Assembly (NCBI GenBank): GCA_903930435.1
Contig: CAIYYN010000073.1
Span: forward strand, 1 to 64,000
Direction: 5' to 3'
From: an uncultured Hyphomicrobiales bacterium
GTDB lineage: Bacteria > Pseudomonadota > Alphaproteobacteria > Rhizobiales > Ancalomicrobiaceae
Length of the DNA stretch: 64,000 bases
Position numbers and translations under genes: made by a program. Shown piece after piece: positions 33,108 to 42,400 of the stretch (positions are counted from its first letter, which is position 1; each line of letters opens with the position of its first letter). The notes below the pieces were generated by a model. It was given only the letters and a program-made list of their open reading frames with translations. It was not told where the DNA came from and did no database searches.

Positions 33108-34292
33108 TCAGCGAATCAATGACAGCCTGCCTAACCCGGCTTCCAAATCGGCGATCAAGTCTTCGGGCGCTTCCAGTCCGATCTGGAGACGAACCATCGG
33201 GCCTCCAAAGTCCGAAGACGTGACGGTGCGGGCATGCGTCAGGTTGGTTGGCACGATAAGGCTCTCAAATCCACCCCAGCTAAAGCCGATGCCAAAATAG
33301 GCGAGGCCATCGATCATTGCAGCGATAGACTCCGCCGAACACGGCTTCAAGACGACACCCATCAATCCGGATGCACCCGTAAAGTCGCGCTTCCACAAAG
33401 TGTGATCCGGGTGGCTTGGCAGCGCCGGATAAAGAACGCGTTTCACCTCTGGACGACTTTCAAGCCATGTCGCAATTGCCAGAGCGCTCTCTTGATGCTG
33501 ACGAAGCCGAACTCCAAGGGTCCGCAAACCACGCAGCGTCAGGTACATGTCGTCCGGACCGGTGAACATGCCCATATTGCCGTGTGTGGCCTTTACCTTT
33601 TTCCAAGCCTCCCCAGACGCAGCGATGGTGCCGATGAGCGCATCCGAATGGCCGACAATGTATTTCGTCGCGGCCATGATCGAGATATCAGCACCGAGAC
33701 TGAGCGGCCGATGAAAGTAGGGTGTTGCCCACGTGTTGTCGATCAGAACCAACGCTCCCTTCGCATGTGCGACGGTCGCGATTGCCGGCAAGTCCGAAAT
33801 CTCGAACGTGTGCGATCCCGGACTTTCAAGATAGACGGCGCGGGTTGTCGATTTGAACAGGCTGCCGATGTCTGCGCCGAGACCCGGATCAAAATAGATG
33901 ATTTCAACGCCATACCGCTTCAGGATCGTATCGCAAAAATTACGCGTCGGCTCATAAACTGAATCCGCAACCAGAATACTATCGCCTGAGCCGAGGACAG
34001 ACAGCAGCGCGATTGAAACGGCGCTCAAGCCCGATGGCGTCAGCACGGTCCCGTCTGCGCCTTCGATCTCACTGATTGCACCCTCCAGTGCCTCCGAAGT
34101 GGGCGTTCCCCTTCGACCGTAGACGTAACGTGCCTTTTTTGAGAGCAAGTGCGCCGTGTTTTCAAACAGCACGGTTGATGCGTGAACAACAGGCGGATTG
34201 ACGAAGGGAAAGTCCTTGCCTTCATTTCGACCGATATGTGCCAACTTGGTCATCATTGAAGGCTGGGACTTGGGTTCTTCGTTGTGCGACAT
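33108..34292 (-). CDS. metC: Cystathionine beta-lyase
   Basis: A 394-residue PLP enzyme of the Cys/Met metabolism family that cleaves cystathionine to homocysteine, pyruvate and ammonia in methionine synthesis; many also split cysteine. The PLP lysine lies in SIMAATKYIVGHSDALIG near residue 210, the phosphate-binding region in TPSGLSAVSIALLSVL, and DNTWATPYFHRPL carries the ring-stacking/aspartate region. The C-terminal FGIGFSWGGFESLIVP motif is characteristic of MetC rather than cystathionine gamma-synthase. It lies upstream of and divergent from aapJQMP; metC next to the aap genes is known from Rhizobium leguminosarum. No S-box or SAM-II riboswitch is evident upstream. Confidence 0.93.
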   Translation of the reverse strand: MSHNEEPKSQPSMMTKLAHIGRNEGKDFPFVNPPVVHASTVLFENTAHLLSKKARYVYGRRGTPTSEALEGAISEIEGADGTVLTPSGLSAVSIALLSVLGSGDSILVADSVYEPTRNFCDTILKRYGVEIIYFDPGLGADIGSLFKSTTRAVYLESPGSHTFEISDLPAIATVAHAKGALVLIDNTWATPYFHRPLSLGADISIMAATKYIVGHSDALIGTIAASGEAWKKVKATHGNMGMFTGPDDMYLTLRGLRTLGVRLRQHQESALAIATWLESRPEVKRVLYPALPSHPDHTLWKRDFTGASGLMGVVLKPCSAESIAAMIDGLAYFGIGFSWGGFESLIVPTNLTHARTVTSSDFGGPMVRLQIGLEAPEDLIADLEAGLGRLSLIR

Positions 34293-34716
34293 GTCAATCT
34301 CCGGAATTCAAGCCGAAATACGAGACTTTCAGGGATCGATACTATCCCATACGCGACATTTGGACGCCGAGCGCCTGGGACCCAGATCATCTGTACGCTA
34401 ATGACTATCGCGAAAACCGGGCAGCGTCGAGCACTCACTACCTGTCCTATTTTCTTTCATCTCTTGACCCGCAACGTCCTTTGGCCTGAGATGTGCAAGC
34501 TTGATGCGTCCGGTCAAAGGGAGTTGCCCGGTCACGAATGGCAAATCGCTATCCCTGATAGCTGCTAGTGCTTTGAGCTGTTAAACTTTTTCAGCCTTGG
34601 GACAGCAGCACGCAGGGGCTAGTCGACGAGGACCATAACAGGTCGCTGGTGAAACTCGCGTCAAACAGGCGCGGCGTTGCACCTGACGAACCGATTTTAG
34701 AAGGTGGGATGAGAAT
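34293..34716. other. Divergent promoter region, metC / aapJ
   Basis: 424 bases with no supported gene. It must contain promoters for metC and for the aap genes. I looked for riboswitch cores, paired terminator hairpins and obvious NtrC or RpoN (GG-N10-GC) boxes and found none I can defend. Short frames here are open on the plus strand but have no protein-like character. Confidence 0.45.
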
Positions 34717-35733
34717 ATGAGCAAGCGTATTTTAGCGGCGGCCTTTGGCGCTGCGTTCGCATTTGTGGCCACGTCGGCAATGGCCGGCACGCTCGATGAA
34801 GTCAAGAAGAAGGGCTTTGTGACGTGCGGCGTCAGCCAAGGTCTGGCCGGTTTCTCCTTGCCAGACGACAAGGGTGAATGGACCGGGTTCGACGTCGATT
34901 TCTGCCGCTCGATTGCCGCAGCAATCTTCAATGACGCCAAGAAGGTGAAGTTCACCCCCCTGTCATCTCAGGCTCGCTTCACCGCGCTGCAGTCTGGCGA
35001 AGTCGATCTTCTCTCACGCAATACGACCTGGACCATGGGCCGCGATACCTCGCTTGGCCTCATGTTCGCCGGCACGACCTATTACGATGGCCAGGGCTTC
35101 ATGGTGAAGAAGTCCCTGAACGTCAAGTCGGCCCTGGAACTCTCGGGCGCGTCCGTCTGCACGCAGACTGGCACAACAACCGAACAGAACCTGGCTGACT
35201 ATTTCCGTTCCAAGAACATGAAATATGAAGTCGTCAGCTTCGAAAAGCAGGCCGACGTTGACAAGGCCTATGAATCCGGCCGCTGCGACGTTTACACGAC
35301 CGACCAGTCCGGCCTTTACGCCGTACGCCTGACACTGGCAAATCCGGATGATCATGTCATCCTGCCGGAAATCATCTCCAAGGAGCCGCTGGCCCTCACG
35401 GTCCGTCAGGGCGACGATGTCTGGTTCAGTGTCGTGAAGTGGGTCTATTTCGCCACCGTCAACGCCGAGGAACTGGGCGTGACCTCGAAGAATGCTGACG
35501 AGATGCTGAAGTCGACGAACCCGGAAATCCAGCGTCTGGTCGGTGCGACCGACAAGTTCGGCGAAGGCATTGGCCTCACGAATGCTTGGGCCTATCAGGC
35601 CATCAAGCTCGTCGGCAATTATGGCGAGATCTTCGAGCGCAACCTCGGCCCGAGCACGCGCCTGAAAATCGCCCGTGGCGTCAACGCACTGTGGAAGAAC
35701 GGCGGCCTCCAGTACGGCCCGCCAATCCGCTGA
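34717..35733 (+). CDS. aapJ: General L-amino acid ABC transporter, binding protein
   Basis: A 338-residue periplasmic binding protein of the AapJ/YhdW family (polar amino-acid group, SBP_bac_3), with signal peptide MSKRILAAAFGAAFAFVATSAMA. After cleavage it begins GTLDEVKKKGFVTCGVSQGLAGFSLPDDKGEWTGFDVDFCRSIAAAIF, the family's ligand-domain start. Two Cys pairs are likely to be structural (GVSQ region and SGASVCTQTGTTTEQN). AapJ captures a wide range of L-amino acids and passes them to AapQM. A GAAGGTGG ribosome site lies upstream. It is first in aapJQMP and separated from aapQ by 133 bases with a hairpin, which would favour excess binding protein. Confidence 0.96.
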   Translation: MSKRILAAAFGAAFAFVATSAMAGTLDEVKKKGFVTCGVSQGLAGFSLPDDKGEWTGFDVDFCRSIAAAIFNDAKKVKFTPLSSQARFTALQSGEVDLLSRNTTWTMGRDTSLGLMFAGTTYYDGQGFMVKKSLNVKSALELSGASVCTQTGTTTEQNLADYFRSKNMKYEVVSFEKQADVDKAYESGRCDVYTTDQSGLYAVRLTLANPDDHVILPEIISKEPLALTVRQGDDVWFSVVKWVYFATVNAEELGVTSKNADEMLKSTNPEIQRLVGATDKFGEGIGLTNAWAYQAIKLVGNYGEIFERNLGPSTRLKIARGVNALWKNGGLQYGPPIR

Positions 35734-35746
35734 TCATGACTGCCTG

Positions 35747-35773
35747 AAGCTCGGGTTGACGTCAACCCGGCTT
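35747..35773 (+). terminator. Hairpin between aapJ and aapQ
   Basis: A perfect 18-base palindrome CGGGTTGAC/GTCAACCCG at 35752-35769, extended by AAGC/GCTT with one bulged T. It lies 14 bases after the aapJ stop and lacks a long T run, so it is likely a partial terminator or 3'-end stabiliser that raises aapJ message over aapQMP. A second small hairpin, CCTGC/GCAGG, follows at about 35790-35803. Confidence 0.7.
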
Positions 35774-35866
35774 TGACTGGCCATCCGGACCTGCTGCGGC
35801 AGGCCCGGGTGCACAGAAAAACGCGGACAGGTGAAAGACCCTGAACAGGGCGGAGCATGTCAAGTC

Positions 35867-37075
35867 ATGACGATCACAACAGAAGTCAGTCCACAGTCGT
35901 CTGATAGTCAGGGTGACAAGATATTCTGGTGGAATGACCCGAGAATACGGGGATTCATTCTGCAGGGTGCGATGTTGCTGGCGGTCGTGCTGGTGTTTTC
36001 AACCGCGATCTACACTGCAAACAGCAATCTGGATAATCACCACAATGCTCGAGGCTTTGGCTTCCTCGACAATCGCGCAGGCTTTGACCTGGCGCAGGCT
36101 CTGGTCGATTATCCCAAGGACGCGACCTACGGACGCGCATTGCTCGTCGGCTTTCTGAATACCGCGCTCGTTGCCGTCTTCGGCATCCTGTTCGCCACAA
36201 TTCTCGGTTTTATCGCCGGCATCGCACGACTTTCCAAGAATGCCGTCATTTCGACCATCGCTATGGTTTACGTCGAGACCGTACGTAATGTTCCCCTGCT
36301 GCTCCAGATGCTCTTCTGGTACGTCGGTGTACTGCAAGTGCTTCCGGCGCCCCGCAATTCCTTTCAGCCCATCACCGGCTCAGTGTTCCTGAACAATCGT
36401 GGCCTATTCATACCGCAGGTCAGCTTCACTGGTATGACCGGCTGGGGCATCCTTTTCGGTCTGGTTCTGGGCATCGTTGCTGCCGTTATCATGTCAAAAT
36501 GGGCGACGGCGCGGCAACTCCGGACCGGCGCACAATTTCCGGCATTCTGGGTAGGTCTTGCCTTGATCCTCGCGTTGCCGATTATCGGCTTCGTCATTAC
36601 GGGTGCGAATTACACCACCAATTTCCCGATCAAATCGACGTTCAATTTGTCCGGCGGCATGCGCGTCATTCCGGAATTCATGGCGCTCGTGCTGGCGCTA
36701 ACACTTTATACTGGCGTGTTCATCGCGGAAATCGTCAGATCCGGTATCCTGTCGGTCAGCTACGGACAATCCGAGGCCTGCCATGCACTGGGCCTGACGA
36801 ATGGCCAGACGTTGCGGCTGGTGGTCATTCCGCAGGCGATGCGCGTGATTATTCCGCCACTGACGAACCAGTACCTGAACGTGACGAAAAACTCCTCACT
36901 GGCGGTTGCTATCGGCTATCCCGATCTCGTCTACGTCGGCGGAACAGTGCTCAACCAGTCTGGCCAGGCGATTGAAGTCATTGCCCTCTGGATGCTCGTC
37001 TACCTCGGCACGAGCGTGACGACGGCAACCCTCATGAACTGGTACAATCAACGCAATGCGATTGTGGAGCGGTGA
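35867..37075 (+). CDS. aapQ: General L-amino acid ABC transporter, permease AapQ
   Basis: A 402-residue inner-membrane permease (HisM/ArtQ-type BPD domain). The first helix (FILQGAMLLAVVLVFSTAIYT) is followed by a periplasmic loop with DNRAGFDLAQALVDY, then RNVPLLLQMLFWYVGVL, where the conserved FRNVPLLL motif is found. The EAA loop is SYGQSEACHALGLTNGQTLRLVVIPQAMRVIIPPLTNQYLN near residues 300-340. The long insertion between helices (about residues 165-265) is typical of AapQ. Start 35867 (MTITTEV) is preferred; a GTG at 35831 is in frame but its product is not family-like. It ends just before aapM, consistent with coupled translation. Confidence 0.95.
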   Translation: MTITTEVSPQSSDSQGDKIFWWNDPRIRGFILQGAMLLAVVLVFSTAIYTANSNLDNHHNARGFGFLDNRAGFDLAQALVDYPKDATYGRALLVGFLNTALVAVFGILFATILGFIAGIARLSKNAVISTIAMVYVETVRNVPLLLQMLFWYVGVLQVLPAPRNSFQPITGSVFLNNRGLFIPQVSFTGMTGWGILFGLVLGIVAAVIMSKWATARQLRTGAQFPAFWVGLALILALPIIGFVITGANYTTNFPIKSTFNLSGGMRVIPEFMALVLALTLYTGVFIAEIVRSGILSVSYGQSEACHALGLTNGQTLRLVVIPQAMRVIIPPLTNQYLNVTKNSSLAVAIGYPDLVYVGGTVLNQSGQAIEVIALWMLVYLGTSVTTATLMNWYNQRNAIVER

Positions 37076-37080
37076 GCCAA

Positions 37081-38229
37081 ATGACAGACATCACGTCACC
37101 CTCAACGCGTTCCCTCGGTTTTGTCCGTGCTGAACTGGTCAAACCCCTGCCCCCGCCAGCCAATCTTGTCGGGCCTGTCGCGTGGATCAGGAAGCGGCTT
37201 TTTTCGACGCTGCCGGATACGATCCTGACGCTGGTCGGCATTTCAATCGCGGTGTTTCTGATTTGGGGCGTGGTATCATTTGCCATCGTCCACGCGACCT
37301 GGACCGGTGAAGACGGCGACGCCTGCCGCAAAAATCTGGACGGAGCCTGCTGGCCGTTCATCGGAACGTACTGGAAGACCTTTGTTTACGGCCGGTATCC
37401 GATTGCCGAGCGCTGGCGCGTGAACTGTGTAGCGGCTGCCTTTGTCCTGCTGCTGGTGCCTTTGGCCATGCCTTCGGTCAAAGGAAAACTCGTAAATGCG
37501 CTGCTGTTCATCTTTGTGCTGCCGATTTTTGCCTATGTCATGCTCGGGGGCGGCATTTTCGGTATGCCGCCTGTCGAAACGGCCTATTGGGGCGGATTGA
37601 CGGTAACCCTCGTTATTGCCGTTACAGGTATCGTTGCGTCCCTGCCGCTGGGCATTTTGCTTGCCCTTGGTCGCAGATCAAAGCTGCCGATCATCAAGCT
37701 GTTTTCGGTGATCTACATCGAGTTCTGGCGCGGGGTGCCGCTCATCACGGTGCTCTTCATGGCCTCGAACCTGCTTCCGTTGTTCCTGCCGGATGGCATG
37801 ACGGTGGACAAGCTTGTCCGTGCCCTGATCGGCGTCACGCTCTTTACGGCAGCTTATATGGCCGAGACCATTCGTGGCGGACTGCAGGCGATCCCGAAGG
37901 GCCAATATGAAGGCGCGATGGCGCTTGGGATCGGCTACTGGCGGATGATGGCGCTGGTTGTCATGCCGCAAGCTCTGAAGCTGGTTATTCCCGGCATCGT
38001 GAACAGTTGCATCAGCCTGTTCAAGGACACATCGCTGGTCCAGATCGTCGGAATTCTCGACCTGCTCTCGACAGTCCAGTCGTCGGCAACCGATGCACGC
38101 TGGGCGTCGCCGACGACAGTGAACACAGGTTACCTCGTCGCCGCCCTCACCTATTTCGTCTTCTGCTTCTCCATGAGCCGCTATTCCCAATTCGTCGAGC
38201 GCCGCCTCAATACTGGCCACAAGCGCTGA
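37081..38229 (+). CDS. aapM: General L-amino acid ABC transporter, permease AapM
   Basis: A 382-residue permease, partner of AapQ. Features: a cytoplasmic N-terminus, first helix [28 protein letters not shown] near residues 55-80, a periplasmic Cys-containing loop ([25 protein letters not shown]) characteristic of AapM, and further helices. The motif [15 protein letters not shown] lies near residue 219 and the EAA loop is [37 protein letters not shown] near residue 273. The ATG at 37081 is used; a GTG at 37072 overlaps the aapQ stop but has a ribosome site too close to work. The gene sits five bases after aapQ and 23 bases before aapP. Confidence 0.95.
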   Translation: MTDITSPSTRSLGFVRAELVKPLPPPANLVGPVAWIRKRLFSTLPDTILTLVGISIAVFLIWGVVSFAIVHATWTGEDGDACRKNLDGACWPFIGTYWKTFVYGRYPIAERWRVNCVAAAFVLLLVPLAMPSVKGKLVNALLFIFVLPIFAYVMLGGGIFGMPPVETAYWGGLTVTLVIAVTGIVASLPLGILLALGRRSKLPIIKLFSVIYIEFWRGVPLITVLFMASNLLPLFLPDGMTVDKLVRALIGVTLFTAAYMAETIRGGLQAIPKGQYEGAMALGIGYWRMMALVVMPQALKLVIPGIVNSCISLFKDTSLVQIVGILDLLSTVQSSATDARWASPTTVNTGYLVAALTYFVFCFSMSRYSQFVERRLNTGHKR

Positions 38230-38252
38230 ACCACGTGAAGGAGATCTTACCT

Positions 38253-39029
38253 ATGGCCACCGCGACACTCGCAACACCGCAAACTTCCCTCTCGTCAGAC
38301 ATCGCCGTCTCCCTGCAAGGGGTGAACAAGTGGTATGGTGACTTCCACGTCTTGAAAGAAATCGACCTGACGGTTGCGAAGGGCGAACGCATCGTCATCT
38401 GCGGCCCATCCGGCTCGGGCAAGTCAACAATGATCCGTTGCATCAACCGGCTTGAGGAGCATCAGGCGGGCAAGATCATCGTCGACGGAACTGAACTCAC
38501 CAATGACCTGAAGCGCATCGACGAAATCCGCCGCGAAGTCGGCATGGTGTTTCAGCATTTCAATCTGTTCCCGCACCTCACCATCCTTCAGAACTGCACG
38601 CTGGCACCGATCTGGGTGAAGAAGATGCCCAAGAAGGATGCCGAGGAAATCGCGATGCAATACCTGAAGAAGGTGCGCATTCCGGAGCAGGCCAACAAAT
38701 ATCCAGGCCAACTCTCAGGCGGTCAGCAACAGCGCGTGGCAATCGCCCGTTCGCTCTGCATGAACCCAAAAATCATGCTGTTTGACGAGCCGACGTCTGC
38801 GCTTGATCCGGAAATGGTCAAGGAAGTGCTCGATGTCATGATCAGCCTGGCCGAGTCAGGCATGACCATGTTGTGCGTCACGCATGAAATGGGTTTTGCC
38901 CGGCAGGTCGCCAATCGCGTGATCTTCATGGACGCGGGTCAGATCATCGAGCAGAATGCGCCGAACGAGTTCTTCTCAAACCCGCAGCATGAGCGGACAA
39001 AGCTGTTCCTCAGCCAGATCCTGCACTGA
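38253..39029 (+). CDS. aapP: General L-amino acid ABC transporter, ATPase AapP
   Basis: A 258-residue ABC ATPase that powers AapQM. The start at 38253 ([15 protein letters not shown]) has a GAAGGAG ribosome site; the frame extends far upstream inside aapM without coding character. Motifs: Walker [18 protein letters not shown] near residue 47, Q-loop [16 protein letters not shown], signature [15 protein letters not shown], Walker [18 protein letters not shown]-loop [12 protein letters not shown], and the polar-amino-acid family ending [19 protein letters not shown]. It is the last gene of aapJQMP. A weak stem-loop follows at 39084-39117. Confidence 0.97.
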   Translation: MATATLATPQTSLSSDIAVSLQGVNKWYGDFHVLKEIDLTVAKGERIVICGPSGSGKSTMIRCINRLEEHQAGKIIVDGTELTNDLKRIDEIRREVGMVFQHFNLFPHLTILQNCTLAPIWVKKMPKKDAEEIAMQYLKKVRIPEQANKYPGQLSGGQQQRVAIARSLCMNPKIMLFDEPTSALDPEMVKEVLDVMISLAESGMTMLCVTHEMGFARQVANRVIFMDAGQIIEQNAPNEFFSNPQHERTKLFLSQILH

Positions 39030-39083
39030 GCCTTGTTGCGGGGCCAGATTCGGCTGCATAGTGAGGCGTAACGCCCGCATTTG

Positions 39084-39117
39084 GAAACGGCGACTTTGCT
39101 CAATGCGCCGCCGTTTC
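39084..39117 (+). terminator. Weak hairpin after aapP
   Basis: GAAACGGCG pairs with CGCCGTTTC (nine perfect base pairs) around a 16-base loop, 55 bases past the aapP stop. No T run follows, so it may only slow or stabilise the end of the aap transcript. Confidence 0.45.
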
Positions 39118-39202
39118 GACAGCCGATCAATGGACCTAGATGAAACTACCTCACCAAAAACACGGTCGGCGTCCGGATCAATCAGCGACGCCGGTGGAGG
39201 TC

Positions 39203-39667
39203 ATGGAAAAGCGTGAAATCGACATGGGGTCGCTCGATGACTCCATCGGCTATCGCATGCGCAGGGCGCAGATTGCTATCTTCCAGGATATCATCAGCGC
39301 TTTCGCCGAGGCGGATATCCGCCCTGCCCAATTCTCGGTGATGGTGCTGATCGGGCAAAACCCCGGCCTCAATCAATCGGAGGTCGCTGCCGCGCTTGGT
39401 ATCAAACGCGCCAATTTTGTTGCCTTGATCGACAGCTTGGAAGCGCGGGGACTCGCTAAGCGGGAGCCAACGGCGACCGATCGCCGCTCATATGCGCTCC
39501 AACTGACTGAAGCCGGGCAAAGCCTACTCGATGACTTGCAACGCGTGCAAGCCGAGCATGAGGCGCGGATTGTCGCCCGGATAGGGGCGGAAAATCGTGC
39601 GATGTTGCTGGAATTGCTGGAAGCGATCGCTGCCGGTTCCGACAGCGATCAGATCGAGGACGCCTGA
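39203..39667 (+). CDS. MarR-family regulator, likely repressor of the adjacent CoA catabolic operon
   Basis: A 154-residue winged-helix protein. LDDSIGYRMRRAQIAIFQDII opens the dimer helix; GLNQSEVAAALGIKRANFVALIDSLEARGLAKREPTATDRRSYALQLTEAG is the DNA-binding part, with the recognition helix and the D-R-R-S wing motif. MarR proteins beside hydroxycinnamoyl-CoA genes (CouR, FerC type) are repressors released by an aryl-CoA ester. The gene is convergent with the SDR gene (10-base gap), and the operon's promoter, 3.6 kb away, carries a perfect MarR-type palindrome. The start is uncertain: 39203 has GGAGG very close; 39224 and 39140 are also open. Confidence 0.88.
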   Translation: MEKREIDMGSLDDSIGYRMRRAQIAIFQDIISAFAEADIRPAQFSVMVLIGQNPGLNQSEVAAALGIKRANFVALIDSLEARGLAKREPTATDRRSYALQLTEAGQSLLDDLQRVQAEHEARIVARIGAENRAMLLELLEAIAAGSDSDQIEDA

Positions 39668-39677
39668 ACGTCTATCC

Positions 39678-40439
39678 TTATTTCGGCGCCATCCGCAAGG
39701 CACCGTCAAAGCGGATGACTTCGCCATTCAGATAGTCATTATCGACAATGTGGCAGACCAGATTGCCGAATTCGGCGGGATCGCCCAATCGGCGCGGAAA
39801 GGGGATCGCAGCCGCAAGACTGGTCTGTGCCTCAATCGGCAAGGCTTCCAGCAAAGGTGTCTTGAACAGTCCCGGTGCAATTGCCATAACGCGAATGCCG
39901 AACTGGGCCATTTCACGAGCAGCTGGCAAGGTCAACGCCACGACACCGCCCTTTGAAGCTGCATAAGCCGCCTGGCCGATTTGTCCGTCGTAGGCAGCAA
40001 CCGAAGCGGTCGAAATGATCACGCCGCGCCCGCTTGTACCAATACCATCGGTCGGGATCAGCTTTGCGCAGGCAATGCGCATGATGTTGAACGTCCCGAT
40101 CAGATTGACACGGATGACGCGTTCGAAATCGCTGAGCGGCTGTGCGCCTGTCTTGCCGACAATGCGCTGTGCGACGCCGATACCTGCGCAATTGACGACG
40201 ATACGCGGGACGCCGATGCGGCTTTCGACCATGTCAAATGCGGCTTCGACGGCGGCGGCATCGGTGACATCGCAGGCAACCGACAGGCCATCGATGTCCT
40301 TTGCGACCGTATCTGCGGCCTCTTGATTGCGATCTACGACCGCGACTTTCGCTCCACGCGCGGCCAGAGCTCGGGCCACAGCGGCACCCAACCCAGAACC
40401 GCCCCCGGTTACCAATGCTGTCAATCCCTTGGGGTCCAT
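39678..40439 (-). CDS. SDR-family 3-hydroxyacyl-CoA dehydrogenase-like enzyme
   Basis: A 253-residue short-chain dehydrogenase of the HSD10 (3-hydroxyacyl-CoA dehydrogenase type 2) group. The NAD site is VTGGGSGLGAAVARAL near residue 10, DVTDAAAVEAAF gives the cofactor-specificity region, NCAGIGVA the structural motif, and STASVAAYDGQIGQAAYAASKGG the catalytic Ser-Tyr-Lys. It would oxidise the beta-hydroxyacyl-CoA made by the crotonase next door to a beta-ketoacyl-CoA. The gene follows the ligase gene after three bases in a three-gene operon. The substrate aryl- or alkyl-chain type is not determined by the sequence. Confidence 0.88.
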   Translation of the reverse strand: MDPKGLTALVTGGGSGLGAAVARALAARGAKVAVVDRNQEAADTVAKDIDGLSVACDVTDAAAVEAAFDMVESRIGVPRIVVNCAGIGVAQRIVGKTGAQPLSDFERVIRVNLIGTFNIMRIACAKLIPTDGIGTSGRGVIISTASVAAYDGQIGQAAYAASKGGVVALTLPAAREMAQFGIRVMAIAPGLFKTPLLEALPIEAQTSLAAAIPFPRRLGDPAEFGNLVCHIVDNDYLNGEVIRFDGALRMAPK

Positions 40440-40442
40440 GGT

Positions 40443-42344
40443 CTAGCTCCTCGGTTTCTGGTTCGCGATCAGGATGCGCGGTGACGGGTTATCAGAGTAC
40501 ATGTCTTCAACCACGCTCGCCCGGCGCGTCAAGACAGCCCTTTGATTGATGGAGCCTTTGTCGGTAACCTCGTTGGCATCGATAGAGGGTGGCGTTTCCA
40601 GCACTGTCAACCGCGATACACGCGAAGACGAGCCGGTGGAGTCACGGGCCAGAGCGTCCAACCTCGTCTGGAACGCTGATCGCACACGGATATCGGCCAA
40701 TACCTCGGCGAGCGAAACGGTCTTGGCCAGATCGGGCACCAAGGCACGAACCGCGTCTTCTTCGGGAATGATCAAGACGCCGATATCATCGCGGTCATGA
40801 CCGGCTACAACCACATCGCGGACCAGCGGCGCGCAGGCGAGGATCACCTTTGCCCGCATCGGCCCAACACTGACCCAAGTCCCTGTCGCCAGTTTAAAGT
40901 CTTCGGACACGCGCCCGTCAAATATGAAGCCCAGGTGCGGTCTCGCCTCATCAACGAACTTCAGCGCATCGCCCAGCTTGTAGAAGCCTTCGTCATCGAA
41001 GGCCTTTGCCGTCAGATCCGGCGCGCGCCAATAGCCAGGTGTCATGCTTGGCCCCCGCAGGCGGGCTTCCAGCTTGCCCTGATCAGGCACCAGCTTCAAT
41101 TCAATGCCAGGCATCGGGATGCCGACCGCCCCTGCCCTCAAGGTTTCCTTGGTCACCATGAGCGCGGCAGGCGCCGTCTCGGTTGACCCCAGGCTCGACA
41201 TCATCATCACGGTCTCGCCCGTCGTTTCTGTGGAAATGGAATCGAGTTCGTCCCAGATGTGCTGGGACAGGCTCGCGCCGGCAAAGAACATGGTTTTCAG
41301 CCGACCAAAGAAATTTCGCGCCAGATCTGGTTCGTTGCGCAAGTGAGGCAGCAGCGTTTCATAGCCCTTCGGGACATTGAAATAGATTGTCGGCGAAATC
41401 TCTCGCAACGCCCTGACTGTCGGCTCGATGCCGCCGGGAACGGGCTTGCCCGCATCAATGTGGAACGTGCCGCCGTGATAGAGCGCGATCCCCATGTTGT
41501 GATTGCCACCAAACGTGTGGTTCCAGGGCAGCCAGTCGAGAATGACAGGCGGCTCGTCACTCAAAAACGTCAGGGCATTGGCAAGCTGGACCTGATTGAC
41601 GCACAACATGCGCTGGGTGTTGATCACGGCCTTTGGCGCGCCCGTCGATCCGGAGGTAAACAGGAATTTCGCAATCGTGTCTGGACCGACCTTTGCGTGA
41701 GCGGCATCAACGGCTGGGTCGATTGGCGTTGATGCCAATTCGGCAAAATATGTGCACGCCCGTCCGGCGACCGGATTGCGCGTGACGACCAATTCGATCT
41801 CAAGTGGGATAACGGCGTTGATCGCCTTGGCAAATCGCGCACCCTCAGCGGCGAACACCAGCCCCGGCGTCAGGACGTTGTAGATGTGCTCGACCTTGCC
41901 GTAGTCCGACGCAATCAGCGAATAGGCAGTCGAGATTGGCGAGACGGGAACGCCAATGTACATGGCGGCCAACGTCAACAGCGCATGCTCGATATCATTG
42001 CCCGACAGGATCATGATCGGACGCTCAGTCGATAAATTGCGGCGCAGCAGCGCACTGCCAATCCGGCGGACGAGGTCGAGCGTCTGCGAATAGGTCAATC
42101 CACGTCGGTGGCCGTCCGGGGCTGGTTCGGTCAGATAGAGGCGATCCGGTGCCTCGTTTGCCCATTTGACCAGGCGATCGGTCAGGCGGTCGGGAAAAGT
42201 AGGCAGCGGCAATGGAGATTTTGCCAGAATCGTCCCATCGTCGCGATAAGTGACGTCAATCGCTGCTTCCCAGATCCGGGTGTCGCGCTGGGGCACATGA
42301 CCAGCTTTCGAGACCTCATGCGAAGCGATCGCCTGCCTGTCCAT
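40443..42344 (-). CDS. Feruloyl-CoA synthase-like acyl-CoA ligase
   Basis: A 633-residue AMP-forming ligase of the long feruloyl-CoA-synthase family, which activates hydroxycinnamic or related acids to CoA thioesters with ATP. The AMP-binding P-loop is LFTSGSTGAPKAVINT near residue 230, LPWNHTFGGNHNMG near residue 275, and SLGSTETAPAALMV near residue 380, with KLGDALKFVDE and the hinge region FIFDGRVSEDFKLATGTWVSVG. The C-terminal catalytic lysine usual in other ligases is not evident at a standard place in DKGSINQRAVL, which may be the QR-AVL motif typical of this group. Start 42344 (MDRQAIASHEVS) has an AAGGAA site; the frame continues upstream to 42392. Confidence 0.87.
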   Translation of the reverse strand: MDRQAIASHEVSKAGHVPQRDTRIWEAAIDVTYRDDGTILAKSPLPLPTFPDRLTDRLVKWANEAPDRLYLTEPAPDGHRRGLTYSQTLDLVRRIGSALLRRNLSTERPIMILSGNDIEHALLTLAAMYIGVPVSPISTAYSLIASDYGKVEHIYNVLTPGLVFAAEGARFAKAINAVIPLEIELVVTRNPVAGRACTYFAELASTPIDPAVDAAHAKVGPDTIAKFLFTSGSTGAPKAVINTQRMLCVNQVQLANALTFLSDEPPVILDWLPWNHTFGGNHNMGIALYHGGTFHIDAGKPVPGGIEPTVRALREISPTIYFNVPKGYETLLPHLRNEPDLARNFFGRLKTMFFAGASLSQHIWDELDSISTETTGETVMMMSSLGSTETAPAALMVTKETLRAGAVGIPMPGIELKLVPDQGKLEARLRGPSMTPGYWRAPDLTAKAFDDEGFYKLGDALKFVDEARPHLGFIFDGRVSEDFKLATGTWVSVGPMRAKVILACAPLVRDVVVAGHDRDDIGVLIIPEEDAVRALVPDLAKTVSLAEVLADIRVRSAFQTRLDALARDSTGSSSRVSRLTVLETPPSIDANEVTDKGSINQRAVLTRRASVVEDMYSDNPSPRILIANQKPRS

Positions 42345-42400
42345 GGGTTCGTTTCCTTCCCGCTTGCCAGCTTGTGCCGGTCTTGGCGACACAAATGGCC

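Noticed and set aside
34293-34716. SAM or other riboswitch upstream of metC or aapJ
   Set aside because: No recognisable conserved core was found by eye in either orientation.
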